From Vibrio atypicus (GTDB lineage: Bacteria; Pseudomonadota; Gammaproteobacteria; Enterobacterales; Vibrionaceae): a stretch of DNA of 64,000 nt. The notes below the pieces were generated by a model. It worked only from the letters and a program-made list of their open reading frames with translations. It was not told the DNA's origin and searched no databases. Positions within the stretch are counted from its first letter, which is position 1; every line of letters begins with the position of its first letter. The translations under genes and the position numbers were made by a program. The stretch covers positions 186,001-250,000 of the forward strand of contig NZ_BLID01000008.1 of the NCBI RefSeq assembly GCF_009811315.1, written 5' to 3'. Below are positions 17,613-26,452 of this stretch, piece by piece.

Positions 17613-18772
17613 GCCTCCTTAGTCTGAGCAAAGGCTTGTTCTAAGTCTGCAATCAAGTCATCTGCATCTTCTAGACCGACAGATAAACGAAGAAGCTGAT
17701 GGGTTACGCCTGCCTCGGCTAATGCTTCTTCACCCATAGCTCTGTGAGTCATAGAGGCAGGGTGACAAATAAGGCTTTCTACGCCACCTAGTGATTCCGC
17801 AAGAGAAAAGAGTTCAAGTTTGCCGACAAAGAATTTGAGCTGCTCAAAGCTTCCTGCGAACTCAAAGCTGAGCATAGAGCCAAAGCCAGACTGCTGCTTT
17901 TTCGCAATCTCGTGTCCTGGGTGCTCAGGCAAACTTGGGTGGTAAATCGTGCCAACCAGTTCTTGTTGCTGTAAGAACTTCAGAATTTGAGCTGAGCTCT
18001 CTTCGTGCACTTTCATACGAGCGCCTAAAGTGCGGATGCCTCTTAGTGTCATGTAACTGTCGAAAGGTGTTCCCGTCGCACCAATGCAGTTACCCCACCA
18101 AGCGAGCTCCTCAGCATGCTCTTCGGTTTTAGTGATCACTACACCGCCGATAACGTCTGAGTGGCCGTTAATGTATTTGGTGGTGGAGTGAATAACAAAG
18201 TCGGCGCCAAGTTCGAGAGGCTTCTGGAACACAGGAGTCAAAAAGGTATTGTCGACAGCCACTAATGCGCCAACTTGTTTCGCTTGCTGACACACTTCTG
18301 CGATGTCGACCACGCGAACAAGTGGGTTTGATGGGGTTTCAAGCAGGATCAGTTTTGGTTTTAGAGCGATAGCGTCTGCCAGTGCTTGTGAATCTGATTG
18401 ATCGACAAACAGCACTTTGAAATCGCCTTTTTGTGAGCGAGTGTTAAACAGACGATATGTGCCACCATAGCAATCGTGAGGCGCAACAATGAGGTCGTTA
18501 GGGCCCAAAAATGCAGAAACCCATAAGTTGAGCGCAGAGGTACCACAGTTTGTCACCACCGCACCTTTACCTGATTCTAATTCAAACAGAGCGGTTTCAA
18601 GCAATCCACGGTTTGGGTTGCCGGAGCGCGTGTAATCATACTTAGGCACTTCACCAAAAGCTGGAAAGCCATAGTTTGTCGAGAGGTAAATTGGTGGAAC
18701 AACAGCATGGTGTTGAGTGTCTGATTCAATACCAGTACGTACTGCGATGGTGGCTGGCTTACGGGCGCTCAT
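17606..18772 (-). CDS. metB: Cystathionine gamma-synthase
   Basis: PLP-dependent gamma-replacement enzyme joining O-succinylhomoserine and cysteine into cystathionine. The 388 residues carry the Cys/Met-metabolism PLP family signatures: YTRSGNPNRGLLE near 47, NCGTSAL, ETPSNPLVRVVD near 145, DNTFLTPVFQKPL, and the PLP lysine Lys199 in STTKYINGHSD. It is first in the metBL operon and divergent from metJ, with met boxes between them. Confidence 0.96.
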   Translation of the reverse strand: MSARKPATIAVRTGIESDTQHHAVVPPIYLSTNYGFPAFGEVPKYDYTRSGNPNRGLLETALFELESGKGAVVTNCGTSALNLWVSAFLGPNDLIVAPHDCYGGTYRLFNTRSQKGDFKVLFVDQSDSQALADAIALKPKLILLETPSNPLVRVVDIAEVCQQAKQVGALVAVDNTFLTPVFQKPLELGADFVIHSTTKYINGHSDVIGGVVITKTEEHAEELAWWGNCIGATGTPFDSYMTLRGIRTLGARMKVHEESSAQILKFLQQQELVGTIYHPSLPEHPGHEIAKKQQSGFGSMLSFEFAGSFEQLKFFVGKLELFSLAESLGGVESLICHPASMTHRAMGEEALAEAGVTHQLLRLSVGLEDADDLIADLEQAFAQTKEAC

Positions 18773-18886
18773 AAGTGTTTCCTTTCGAACAGTGATGACA
18801 ACTTGTAGGGAATAGTTTATACCTGTTTGATGTTAGATATATGTTATTCCTTCTCCATATCTGCCCACTTTACTTCTCATTTTTTG

Positions 18887-18918
18887 AGACGTCAACACTT
18901 CTAGACGTCTATATGTCT
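18887..18918. promoter_or_regulatory. Tandem MetJ operators between metB and metJ
   Basis: Four abutting 8-mers: AGACGTCA, ACACTTCT, AGACGTCT (perfect) and ATATGTCT. The last two are nearly identical to the core of the metF array. They lie about 115 bp from metB and about 75 bp from metJ, so they can serve both divergent promoters. Confidence 0.88.
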
Positions 18919-18991
18919 TTGCTTGTGGCCATAAATGCCGCTAAAATTACGGATTCTGGATTTAATCACGATGAATTATAAAAGGTGCGCA

Positions 18992-19312
18992 ATGGCAGAC
19001 TGGAATGGCGAATACATAAGCCCATACGCTGAACATGGAAAGAAAAGCGAACAAGTAAAGAAGATTACTGTTTCTATTCCATTGAAAGTATTAAAGGTAT
19101 TAACAGATGAGCGTACACGCCGTCAGATTAATAACCTTCGCCATGCAACAAACAGCGAGCTATTGTGTGAAGCGTTTTTGCATGCTTATACCGGGCAACC
19201 TCTGCCAACGGATGAAGATTTACGTAAAGATCGCCCTGACGATATTCCAGCAGAAGTGAAAAAGTTGATGGAAGAGATGGGTATTGAATACGAAGCGTTC
19301 GACGAAGAATAA
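18992..19312 (+). CDS. metJ: Methionine repressor MetJ
   Basis: Ribbon-helix-helix repressor that uses S-adenosylmethionine as corepressor. The start ATG 18992 (106 residues) gives the conserved opening MADWNGEYISPYAEHGKK; the longer open frame upstream is not conserved. The DNA-contacting beta strand is KKITVSIPL, and NNLRHATNSELLCEAFLHA forms the corepressor region. AAAGGTGCG lies just upstream of the start. It is divergent from metBL and likely autoregulated through the shared met boxes. Confidence 0.97.
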   Translation: MADWNGEYISPYAEHGKKSEQVKKITVSIPLKVLKVLTDERTRRQINNLRHATNSELLCEAFLHAYTGQPLPTDEDLRKDRPDDIPAEVKKLMEEMGIEYEAFDEE

Positions 19313-19385
19313 CAATAATTGGCCTAGATGATCATTTAGGTAATCAACGCACCATTTTATTCGCTGAAGCCGATAGCTACAGAAA

Positions 19386-19420
19386 CAAAAAAGCCGCTGA
19401 TGAGATCAGTGGCTTTTTTA
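19386..19420. terminator. Bidirectional terminator between metJ and the malic enzyme gene
   Basis: AAAAGCCGCTGAT pairs with ATCAGTGGCTTTT (one G-U pair) around GAG, with A- and T-runs on the two sides. Confidence 0.85.
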
Positions 19421-19436
19421 TTGTGCTTAGGAAAGA

Positions 19437-20714
19437 TTACGCTTCCATGTAGCCTTCTGGCATCTCGATGCGAGCAACACCAGAATCGACTGCTGCTTGA
19501 GCTACGGCTTTTGCAACGCGAGGAAGTAGACGTGGATCCATTGGCTTAGGAATAATGTAACCAGGACCAAACGCTAGACTTTCAACGCCTGCAGCTTTCA
19601 GTACTTCTGCAGGCACTTCTTCTTTTGCTAGTTGACGGATCGCATCAACCGCCGCCAGTTTCATTTCGTCATTGATTTCACTTGCGCGAACATCCAATGC
19701 ACCGCGGAAAATGAATGGGAAACAAAGAACGTTGTTCACCTGGTTAGGGTAATCAGAGCGACCTGTACCCATGATAAGGTCGTCACGCACTTCATGAGCA
19801 AGTTCAGGTTTGATTTCTGGATCTGGGTTTGAACACGCGAATACAACAGGCTTGTCTGCCATCAACTTAAGTGACTCAGCTTGCAGTAGGTTAGGGCCAG
19901 ATACACCTAAGAAGAGATCCGCACCTTCGATAACGTCTTCTAGAGTACGTTTGTCAGTGTTGTTCGCGAACAGCTGTTTGTATTCGTTCAGATCATCACG
20001 ACGTGTATGAATTACCCCTTTGCGGTCAAGCATGTAGATCTTCTCACGCATTGCACCACACTTGATTAACAGTTCCATACACGCAACGGCTGCTGCGCCT
20101 GCGCCTAAACAAACGATGGTCGCTTCTTCTAGCTTTTTACCTTGCAGTTCAATGGCATTCAACATACCCGCTGCAGTAACAATGGCTGTGCCGTGTTGGT
20201 CATCGTGGAAGACTGGGACATCACAGCGTTCAATCAGTTGTTTTTCGATCTCAAAACAGTCAGGTGCTTTGATGTCTTCTAAGTTGATACCACCAAAGGT
20301 ATCTGCGATGTTCGCAACGGTATCGACAAACTCTTCGATTGTGCGGTGTTTCACTTCAATATCGATGGAATCAAGACCAGCGAAACGTTTGAATAGCAGT
20401 GACTTACCTTCCATTACTGGCTTAGAAGCAAGAGGACCTAAGTTACCAAGACCAAGAATAGCTGTACCGTTAGAAATAACCGCGACCATGTTGCCTTTAG
20501 ATGTGTACTTATAAGCATTGTCTGGGTTTTGCGCGATTTCACGGACTGGCTCCGCAACACCTGGGCTGTATGCTAGGGCAAGATCATTAGCGGTTTCTGC
20601 TGATTTAGTGAGCTCAACAGAAATTTTCCCCGGAGTTGGGTACGCGTGATAATCAAGAGCTTGCTGACGGAATTGCTCTTCAGGGGATAATTCTTGGTGG
20701 TTGTCGTCTGACAT
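19437..20714 (-). CDS. Malic enzyme (oxaloacetate-decarboxylating), short form
   Basis: Converts malate to pyruvate and CO2 with NAD(P)+. The 425 residues include TYSPGVAEP-like LAYSPGVAEPVREI, SNGTAILGLGNLGPLASKPVMEGK, EDIKAPDCFEIE and DDQHGTAIV for substrate and metal, and the dinucleotide motif VCLGAGAAAVACMELL. It lacks the phosphotransacetylase domain that makes E. coli MaeB about 760 residues, so it belongs to the short bacterial class. Cofactor preference is not decided here. It is monocistronic, with the terminator shared with metJ. Confidence 0.93.
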   Translation of the reverse strand: MSDDNHQELSPEEQFRQQALDYHAYPTPGKISVELTKSAETANDLALAYSPGVAEPVREIAQNPDNAYKYTSKGNMVAVISNGTAILGLGNLGPLASKPVMEGKSLLFKRFAGLDSIDIEVKHRTIEEFVDTVANIADTFGGINLEDIKAPDCFEIEKQLIERCDVPVFHDDQHGTAIVTAAGMLNAIELQGKKLEEATIVCLGAGAAAVACMELLIKCGAMREKIYMLDRKGVIHTRRDDLNEYKQLFANNTDKRTLEDVIEGADLFLGVSGPNLLQAESLKLMADKPVVFACSNPDPEIKPELAHEVRDDLIMGTGRSDYPNQVNNVLCFPFIFRGALDVRASEINDEMKLAAVDAIRQLAKEEVPAEVLKAAGVESLAFGPGYIIPKPMDPRLLPRVAKAVAQAAVDSGVARIEMPEGYMEA

Positions 20715-20932
20715 AGGTGTAGGTACTCGTTAATAATAATATGGAAAGGGGAAATCCATTCTAGAGTAACTAAGTCAAGCTGCAAAGGTCAGAATGCGAC
20801 CCACGACGCCAAAAAGTGGGAAATGACTGGAGATAAGACCAGATGAAAAGAGATATAGCTGGCAAATGTCGGTTTGGTGAAAATAATCCCCTATTCTTAT
20901 AGGGTTAGTTCGAAGCGTAAAATAGAAATAAC

Positions 20933-20960
20933 AAAAAAGGACGCCTTAGCGTCCTTTTTT
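20933..20960 (-). terminator. rpmE terminator
   Basis: AAAAAAGGACGC / GCGTCCTTTTTT stem with a CTTA loop; the A-run gives a U-tract on the - strand. Confidence 0.88.
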
Positions 20961-20978
20961 CCAATCAAGTCGAAGAAA

Positions 20979-21197
20979 TTACTTCTTGCTTGAAAGAGCA
21001 CCGAAACGCTTGTTGAAGCGATCAACACGGCCGCCTGTATCTACGATGCGTTGCTTACCAGTGTAGAATGGGTGACATTTGTCACATACGTCTAGGTGGA
21101 TAGAATCTTTAGCTAGAGTTGAGTTGAACTCGAAAGAGTTACCGCAAGAACAAGTAGCTTTGATTGCTTTGTATTCTGGGTGGATACCAGTTTTCAT
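20979..21197 (-). CDS. rpmE: 50S ribosomal protein L31 (zinc-binding form)
   Basis: A 72-residue large-subunit protein. It starts MKTGIHPEYKAI and contains the zinc ligands CSC and CDKC, as in the C+ form of L31, and the conserved FYTGKQR and GGRVDRFNKRFG segments. A GAGGTTC-like site precedes the start. The C+ form is generally replaced by a C- paralogue under zinc limitation. It is divergent from priA, as in many gammaproteobacteria. Confidence 0.97.
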   Translation of the reverse strand: MKTGIHPEYKAIKATCSCGNSFEFNSTLAKDSIHLDVCDKCHPFYTGKQRIVDTGGRVDRFNKRFGALSSKK

Positions 21198-21521
21198 GGG
21201 AGAACCTCAAATATGGGCCGTGTCGCTATCCGAGTCTAAGCCGGACACCACACGTAGTTAATAAAAAATTATCTTGGATACCGCTGCCCGGAGGCGAGCC
21301 ATATCACTAAGGCGCGATATAGTAATGAATACCTGAGCTAGGATCAACCAATTTACCAAGAAAGTTGCTACTTTTTTAGCCTGATTTAGTCCTTATCGTC
21401 ATATAGCAAATCGAGACGGCATTGACATGGCAAAATCTAGCAAGGCTCAGGGCTCTCTTTCTACTTTGGTCCTTTTCCCTTAGACTAGTTGGGTTCCTTT
21501 TTTTACTTCCTTATGGCTTGT
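21198..21521. other. rpmE-priA divergent intergenic region
   Basis: About 320 bp without a convincing gene. It must hold the promoters of both rpmE and priA. No operator or RNA structure stood out apart from a short ATATC/GATAT inverted repeat near 21300-21320. Confidence 0.5.
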
Positions 21522-23723
21522 ATGCGACCAACGATTGCTCGAGTGGCTTTACCTGTTCCACTTGATAAACAGTTTGATTATCAGATTCCTGGACACCTTT
21601 TTCCTATTATAGGAGGTAGGGTTTCTGTGCCGTTTGGTCGTCAGACATTAGTTGGGATTGTGACGGCTTTAGTCAACCAGTCTGAGTTTGATTTCGATAA
21701 GCTAAAACCCATCAAGCAAGTTCTTGATAGCCAACCGGTATGGCCTGATTCGCTTTACTCTCTATTACTTTGGTGCAGCCAGTTTTATCAATATCCGCTT
21801 GGCGATACTTTGATGAATGCCATGCCAAGCGCCTTACGTAAAGGAAAGCCCGCTGACTTTTCAGCGCTCGTGGAATGGCAGCTGACTGCAAGTGGCAAAG
21901 ATCAATTGATGCAAGGTTTTGGACGCGCGGTGAAGCAGGCCAAGGTGATGTATATGTTGGAAGCGGGATCCGTTCCGCATCAAGAGTTTGTCGATCAAGA
22001 GATTAGCTCCAGTGTCCTTAAAACCTTGGCTGAGAAAGGTTGGATTGAATCGCTAGAGAAGAAGCCAGTGGTTCGCGATTGGAGCCAAGATGTTGAAGCG
22101 CAAGTCGATAAACCTAAACTCAATACTGAGCAAGCTGTTGCCATTGCTACCGTTAATAGTACCCTAGAGTTTGGTTGCTTTCTTCTTGAAGGGGTTACTG
22201 GTTCAGGTAAAACCGAAGTCTATTTGAATCTCATAAAGCCAGTATTGGAGAAGGGAAGACAAGCTTTAGTCTTGGTCCCTGAGATTGGCTTAACTCCGCA
22301 GACCATCAACCGATTTAAGAAGCGTTTTAATGTGCCTGTTGAAGTGATTCACTCCGGGCTCAATGACACCGAACGCCTCAATGCTTGGCTTTCTGCGCGA
22401 GATAACGCTGCAGGTATCGTCATTGGTACGCGTTCGGCGCTGCTCACGCCCTTCCATGATCTGGGTATAATTATTGTTGATGAAGAGCATGACGCCTCTT
22501 ATAAGCAGCAAGATAGCCTGCGATACCATGCGCGTGACGTGGCGGTCATGCGTGCTAATAAAGAGCAGATACCAATAGTGCTTGGTTCTGCGACGCCAGC
22601 ATTGGAAACTCTACATAATGCGCTTTCAGGTAAATATCATCATCTCGTCTTATCCAAACGAGCGGGTAATGCGACGCCCACTACCAACAAAGTGCTCGAT
22701 ATTAAAGGGTTGTATTTAGAGAGTGGACTTTCTTCGCCTTTAATTGCTGAAATGCGCAAGCACCTTCAGGCGGGTAACCAGGTGATGTTGTTCCTCAATC
22801 GTCGCGGCTTCTCTCCGGCCTTGATGTGTCATGAATGTGGTTGGATTGCAGAATGTAAACGTTGCGATGCCTATTATACTTACCATCAGTACAGCAATGA
22901 GATTCGCTGCCACCATTGCGGATCACAGCAGCCAACCATTCATCAGTGCCAAGGGTGCGGTTCTAGCCACCTAGTGACGGTTGGAGTTGGCACCGAGCAA
23001 CTTGAAAACCAGTTGGCGGATCTGTTTCCTGAATACAAAACCATTCGTATTGATCGCGATAGCACTCGTCGAAAAGGCAGCTTAGAGAGCGCCTTAGCCT
23101 CGATTCGTAACGGGGAATACCAGATTCTTATCGGCACCCAGATGTTGGCTAAGGGGCACCATTTTCCTGATGTGACGCTGGTGGGGCTGCTTGATGTCGA
23201 TGGCTCGCTATACAGCAGTGACTTTCGCGCTTCTGAACGTTTAGCTCAGTTGTTTATCCAAGTCGCGGGCCGTGCTGGTCGCGCGAGTAAGCCGGGTGAG
23301 GTGGTGCTTCAAACTCACCATCCAGAACATAGCTTGCTTGAAGCGCTACTGACGAAAAGCTACCGTGACTTTGCAGAAACCGCATTACAAGAACGAAAAA
23401 TGGCGATGCTGCCGCCTTTCTCATTTTTGACTCTTTTCCGGGCTGAAGCGAATAATAGTGATCACGTAGAAGACTTCCTGCGCCAAGTGCGTCATACACT
23501 GGAAGCCCACCCACTGTTTGATAATTACTGTCAGGTATTAGGCCCGACGCCAGCGCCTCTTGCGAAACGAGCCGGTAAATATCGCTGGCAGTTGTTACTA
23601 CAAACACAAAATCGCTCAACGATGCAGCGTTTGTTATCTAGCGCAAAGCCTGCAATTCAATTGCTCCCGAGTGCAAAAAAAGTTCGCTGGACGCTCGATA
23701 TTGAACCGCAAGACTTAAGCTAA
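21522..23723 (+). CDS. priA: Primosomal replication restart helicase PriA
   Basis: A 3'-5' DExH helicase that reloads the replisome at stalled forks. From ATG 21522 it has 733 residues (E. coli 732), beginning MRPTIARVALPVPLD, the conserved 3'-DNA-binding domain. The Walker A is GVTGSGKTEV and the DExH box is VDEEHD. The zinc-binding insert has paired CxxC motifs (CHECG, CKRCD, CHHCG, CQGCG), and helicase motif VI is QVAGRAGR. In-frame ATG 21513 is an alternative start; neither has a clear Shine-Dalgarno sequence. It leads the conserved priA-cytR-ftsN-hslVU order. Confidence 0.97.
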   Translation: MRPTIARVALPVPLDKQFDYQIPGHLFPIIGGRVSVPFGRQTLVGIVTALVNQSEFDFDKLKPIKQVLDSQPVWPDSLYSLLLWCSQFYQYPLGDTLMNAMPSALRKGKPADFSALVEWQLTASGKDQLMQGFGRAVKQAKVMYMLEAGSVPHQEFVDQEISSSVLKTLAEKGWIESLEKKPVVRDWSQDVEAQVDKPKLNTEQAVAIATVNSTLEFGCFLLEGVTGSGKTEVYLNLIKPVLEKGRQALVLVPEIGLTPQTINRFKKRFNVPVEVIHSGLNDTERLNAWLSARDNAAGIVIGTRSALLTPFHDLGIIIVDEEHDASYKQQDSLRYHARDVAVMRANKEQIPIVLGSATPALETLHNALSGKYHHLVLSKRAGNATPTTNKVLDIKGLYLESGLSSPLIAEMRKHLQAGNQVMLFLNRRGFSPALMCHECGWIAECKRCDAYYTYHQYSNEIRCHHCGSQQPTIHQCQGCGSSHLVTVGVGTEQLENQLADLFPEYKTIRIDRDSTRRKGSLESALASIRNGEYQILIGTQMLAKGHHFPDVTLVGLLDVDGSLYSSDFRASERLAQLFIQVAGRAGRASKPGEVVLQTHHPEHSLLEALLTKSYRDFAETALQERKMAMLPPFSFLTLFRAEANNSDHVEDFLRQVRHTLEAHPLFDNYCQVLGPTPAPLAKRAGKYRWQLLLQTQNRSTMQRLLSSAKPAIQLLPSAKKVRWTLDIEPQDLS

Positions 23724-24076
23724 TAATTAACCAAACGGAGCGCTAGTCTGTTAATTTTGGCTAGTTTGACTGTTACAAATAATTAATGAGTTGCACTTTT
23801 TTCATTTATTTGTGATTGAGATCTAGTTTGCCCTGTCCGTTTTGTTAAATCTCCCGTAACTTTGTGTTCTGAAATGAATAAACTAGTCCAAGTATTACTT
23901 TAATCGAAGTATTTGATTGTAGTAGGTTAAACGTTTGCTTAGCGCAGATGGACGATAAGAATGGGTAATAGCCCATCACCAACATACATTTTGCCGTTTT
24001 CGCAAGGTGTATCGTTCAGCAAGGTTTAGGTGGCACAACCGCTACCAATTTTAGAAATTGAAGAGGGTAAAATTTT
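23724..24076 (+). other. cytR upstream region with candidate operators
   Basis: About 350 bp with no gene. A LacI/GalR-type palindromic core AAACGTTT lies at 23929-23936, followed by GC on its right only. A CRP-like half site, TGTGA-N6-TCTAG, is at 23811-23826. Either could take part in regulation of cytR, but both are weak matches. Confidence 0.35.
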
Positions 24077-25084
24077 ATGGCGACAATGAAGGATGTTGCC
24101 CAGCTAGCAGGAGTTTCGACGGCGACGGTTTCAAGAGCGCTGATGAACCCAGAAAAGGTATCTTCCGCAACTAGGAAGCGAGTTGAAGATGCTGTGCTAG
24201 AAGCTGGATATTCACCAAACTCTTTGGCGCGCAACCTGCGTCGGAATGAATCTAAAACCATCATTGCGATTATTCCTGATATCTGTGACCCGTATTACAC
24301 AGAGATCATTCGTGGTATTGAAGATGCTGCAATGGAGCATGGTTATATTGTGTTACTTGGTGACAGCGGTCAGCAGAAAAAGCGTGAAAGCTCTTTTGTA
24401 AACCTTGTCTTTACTAAGCAAGCTGACGGTATGCTATTACTTGGCACGGACTTGCCATTTGATGTGAGTAAACCAGAACAGAAAAACCTACCACCTATGG
24501 TTATGGCATGTGAATTCGCACCTGAACTTGAGCTGCCTACTGTTCATATCGATAACTTAACATCGGCATTTGAAGCGGTGAATTACCTGACTCAAATGGG
24601 GCACAAACGTGTGGCACAGATTTCAGGTCCAGAGACAGCTACACTGTGTCAATTCCGACATCAAGGTTATCAGCAGGCGTTGCGCCGTGCGGGAATCACG
24701 ATGAATCCAAATTATTGCACTTATGGTGACTTTACATTCGAATCGGGCGCAAAAGCGATTCGTCAGTTGTTGTCACTGTCTGAGCCACCAACCGCTGTTT
24801 TCTGTCATAACGATGCGATGTCGATTGGTGCTATCCAAGAGGCGAAGAAGCTTGGTTTACGTGTTCCCCAAGATCTTTCTGTGGTTGGTTTTGATGATAT
24901 TCAGTTTGCCCAATACTGCGATCCACCGTTAACAACGATTTCTCAGCCTCGCTATGAGATTGGTCGTCAAGCGATGCTAATGATGTTGGAGTTATTGCGT
25001 GGACATGACGTAAGAGCGGGTTCGCGCTTACTCGAAACAAAACTGGTTGTGCGTGAGAGTGCTGCACCACCGAGAGTTCTTTAG
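24077..25084 (+). CDS. cytR: Nucleoside-responsive repressor CytR (LacI family)
   Basis: A 335-residue LacI/GalR regulator. The helix-turn-helix covers residues 3-25 (TMKDVAQLAGVSTATVSRAL) and the hinge helix lies near NSLARNLRR. The periplasmic-binding-protein-like effector domain follows, including PDICDPYYTEIIRGIEDAA. In E. coli CytR co-operates with CRP to repress nucleoside uptake and catabolism; in V. cholerae it also affects competence and chitin use. The assignment rests on the HTH sequence and on synteny (priA-cytR-ftsN). A GAGGGTA site lies upstream of ATG 24077. Confidence 0.93.
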   Translation: MATMKDVAQLAGVSTATVSRALMNPEKVSSATRKRVEDAVLEAGYSPNSLARNLRRNESKTIIAIIPDICDPYYTEIIRGIEDAAMEHGYIVLLGDSGQQKKRESSFVNLVFTKQADGMLLLGTDLPFDVSKPEQKNLPPMVMACEFAPELELPTVHIDNLTSAFEAVNYLTQMGHKRVAQISGPETATLCQFRHQGYQQALRRAGITMNPNYCTYGDFTFESGAKAIRQLLSLSEPPTAVFCHNDAMSIGAIQEAKKLGLRVPQDLSVVGFDDIQFAQYCDPPLTTISQPRYEIGRQAMLMMLELLRGHDVRAGSRLLETKLVVRESAAPPRVL

Positions 25085-25095
25085 TTTAGTGATAT

Positions 25096-25125
25096 AAGCG
25101 GCGCATTTTGATGCGCCGCTTCCAT
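25096..25125 (+). terminator. Stem-loop after cytR
   Basis: AAGCGGCGCAT / ATGCGCCGCTT form an 11-bp stem with a TTTG loop; the following T-tract is short, so termination may be partial. Confidence 0.7.
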
Positions 25126-25196
25126 TTCAGCGCTGTCATCGAATGCTAATCTGGATTAACATGTTGTCAGTAGTAATAAACAATTGATGTACAACA

Positions 25197-25742
25197 GTGG
25201 CAAACAGAGATTATGTAAAACGTGGTCGAGGGAACAGCGGGCGAAAACCTGCAAGTAAAAAAGCAGCTCCTCGAAGAAAACCATGGCGCAGTGGATTGAT
25301 TGCAATCCTATTAGTCGGCGTATTTGGCTACGGTCTATATACGTTGAGCAATGATCCTGAACCACCAGCGCCAGTTGTTGAAACCAAGCCAAAACCGAAA
25401 CCAAAGCCTAAAGCGACCTTACCACCGCCACCGGAAGAGAAGTGGGATTACGTCGATACCTTGCCAAGCCGTGAAATAGAGGTGAAGGCAAAAGAGCAAG
25501 TGGTTTCCGAGATTCCTTATGTGATGCAGTGTGGCGCGTACAAAAATGCGCAGCAAGCTGAAGCACGTAAGCTTGATATCGCTTTCCAAGGAATAAAGAG
25601 CAAAATCCGCAAGAAAGAGGGCAGCAGCTGGTATCGCGTGGTACTAGGACCTTACAAATTTAAGCGTGATGCAGAGCGAGATAAACATAAACTGCAACGT
25701 GCCAAGATTGAACCTTGTGCGATTTGGAAAGAAACGCAATAA
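25197..25742 (+). CDS. ftsN: Cell division protein FtsN
   Basis: Late divisome protein that triggers septal peptidoglycan synthesis. A 181-residue bitopic protein: a basic cytoplasmic N-terminus (about 1-30), one membrane segment (about 31-48, GLIAILLVGVFGYGLYTL), a Lys/Pro-rich linker (KPKPKPKPK), and a C-terminal SPOR domain (about 104-178, beginning YVMQCGAYKNAQQAEARK), which binds denuded glycan strands. It is shorter than E. coli FtsN (319), mainly in the linker, as is usual in Vibrio. The start is GTG 25197. Confidence 0.94.
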   Translation: MANRDYVKRGRGNSGRKPASKKAAPRRKPWRSGLIAILLVGVFGYGLYTLSNDPEPPAPVVETKPKPKPKPKATLPPPPEEKWDYVDTLPSREIEVKAKEQVVSEIPYVMQCGAYKNAQQAEARKLDIAFQGIKSKIRKKEGSSWYRVVLGPYKFKRDAERDKHKLQRAKIEPCAIWKETQ

Positions 25743-25748
25743 GAATAA

Positions 25749-25776
25749 CAAAACGAACCTTTCGGGGTTCGTTTTT
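25749..25776 (+). terminator. ftsN terminator
   Basis: AAACGAACC / GGTTCGTTT stem (9 bp) with a 6-nt loop, then Ts. Confidence 0.85.
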
Positions 25777-25799
25777 CGTTTCTATCTCTGCTCCATTCC

Positions 25800-25828
25800 C
25801 TTGAATTCCTCTATCTATAACCTCATAT
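25800..25828 (+). promoter_or_regulatory. Predicted sigma-32 (RpoH) promoter of hslVU
   Basis: CTTGAA (25800-25805), a 15-bp spacer and CCTCATAT (25821-25828). The -35 fits the E. coli RpoH consensus and the -10 differs by one base. It lies about 40 bp before the hslV start and has the same layout as the groESL promoter in this window. Confidence 0.7.
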
Positions 25829-25869
25829 ACTTTTAACACTGAGATTAAAATAACTATGAGGCCCTACTC

Positions 25870-26415
25870 GTGACTACCATTGTATCTGTACGTCGAAATA
25901 ACAAAGTCGTCATCGCTGGTGATGGACAAGTATCTCTGGGTAACACAGTAATGAAGGGCAATGCGCGCAAAGTGCGTCGCCTCTACAACAATAAAGTACT
26001 GGCTGGCTTTGCTGGTGGTACAGCAGACGCTTTCACCTTGTTTGAAAAGTTTGAGAGCAAACTGCAAATGCACCAAGGTCATTTAACTAAAGCAGCGGTA
26101 GAGCTTGCGAAAGATTGGCGCAGTGATCGCGCACTACGTAAGTTAGAAGCCTTGCTTGCGGTTGCTGACGAAACGGCATCACTTATCATCACGGGTAACG
26201 GTGATGTGGTTCAGCCAGAAAACGATCTGATTGCGATTGGTTCTGGTGGTAACTTTGCACAAGCTGCAGCGACAGCGCTACTTGAAAATACAGAATTAGA
26301 TGCACGTGACATCGCAGAAAAATCACTGACTATTGCAGGTGATATTTGTGTGTTCACTAACCATCACCACACTATTGAAGAACTAGAAATCCCAGCGGAC
26401 AAAACTGCTGAATAA
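25870..26415 (+). CDS. hslV: ATP-dependent protease proteolytic subunit HslV (ClpQ)
   Basis: Proteasome-like N-terminal threonine hydrolase forming a double hexamer capped by HslU. GTG 25870 is the start, so after Met removal Thr2 of MTTIVSVRR is the catalytic nucleophile. Conserved GDGQVSLGNTVMKG and FAGGTADAF blocks follow. The 181-residue length is slightly above E. coli (176) because of a C-terminal extension. It is first gene of hslVU, under a likely heat-shock promoter. Confidence 0.98.
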   Translation: MTTIVSVRRNNKVVIAGDGQVSLGNTVMKGNARKVRRLYNNKVLAGFAGGTADAFTLFEKFESKLQMHQGHLTKAAVELAKDWRSDRALRKLEALLAVADETASLIITGNGDVVQPENDLIAIGSGGNFAQAAATALLENTELDARDIAEKSLTIAGDICVFTNHHHTIEELEIPADKTAE

Positions 26416-26452
26416 CCAAAGATAGTGGCAAACAAATTTAAGGAAATTGATT

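Noticed and set aside
18935..18991. N-terminal extension of MetJ
   Set aside because: Conserved MetJ begins at MADWNGEYIS; the extension is not homologous.
23929..23936. Firm CytR or PurR operator upstream of cytR
   Set aside because: Only the AAACGTTT core and the right flank fit; the left flank does not, so it is listed only as a candidate.
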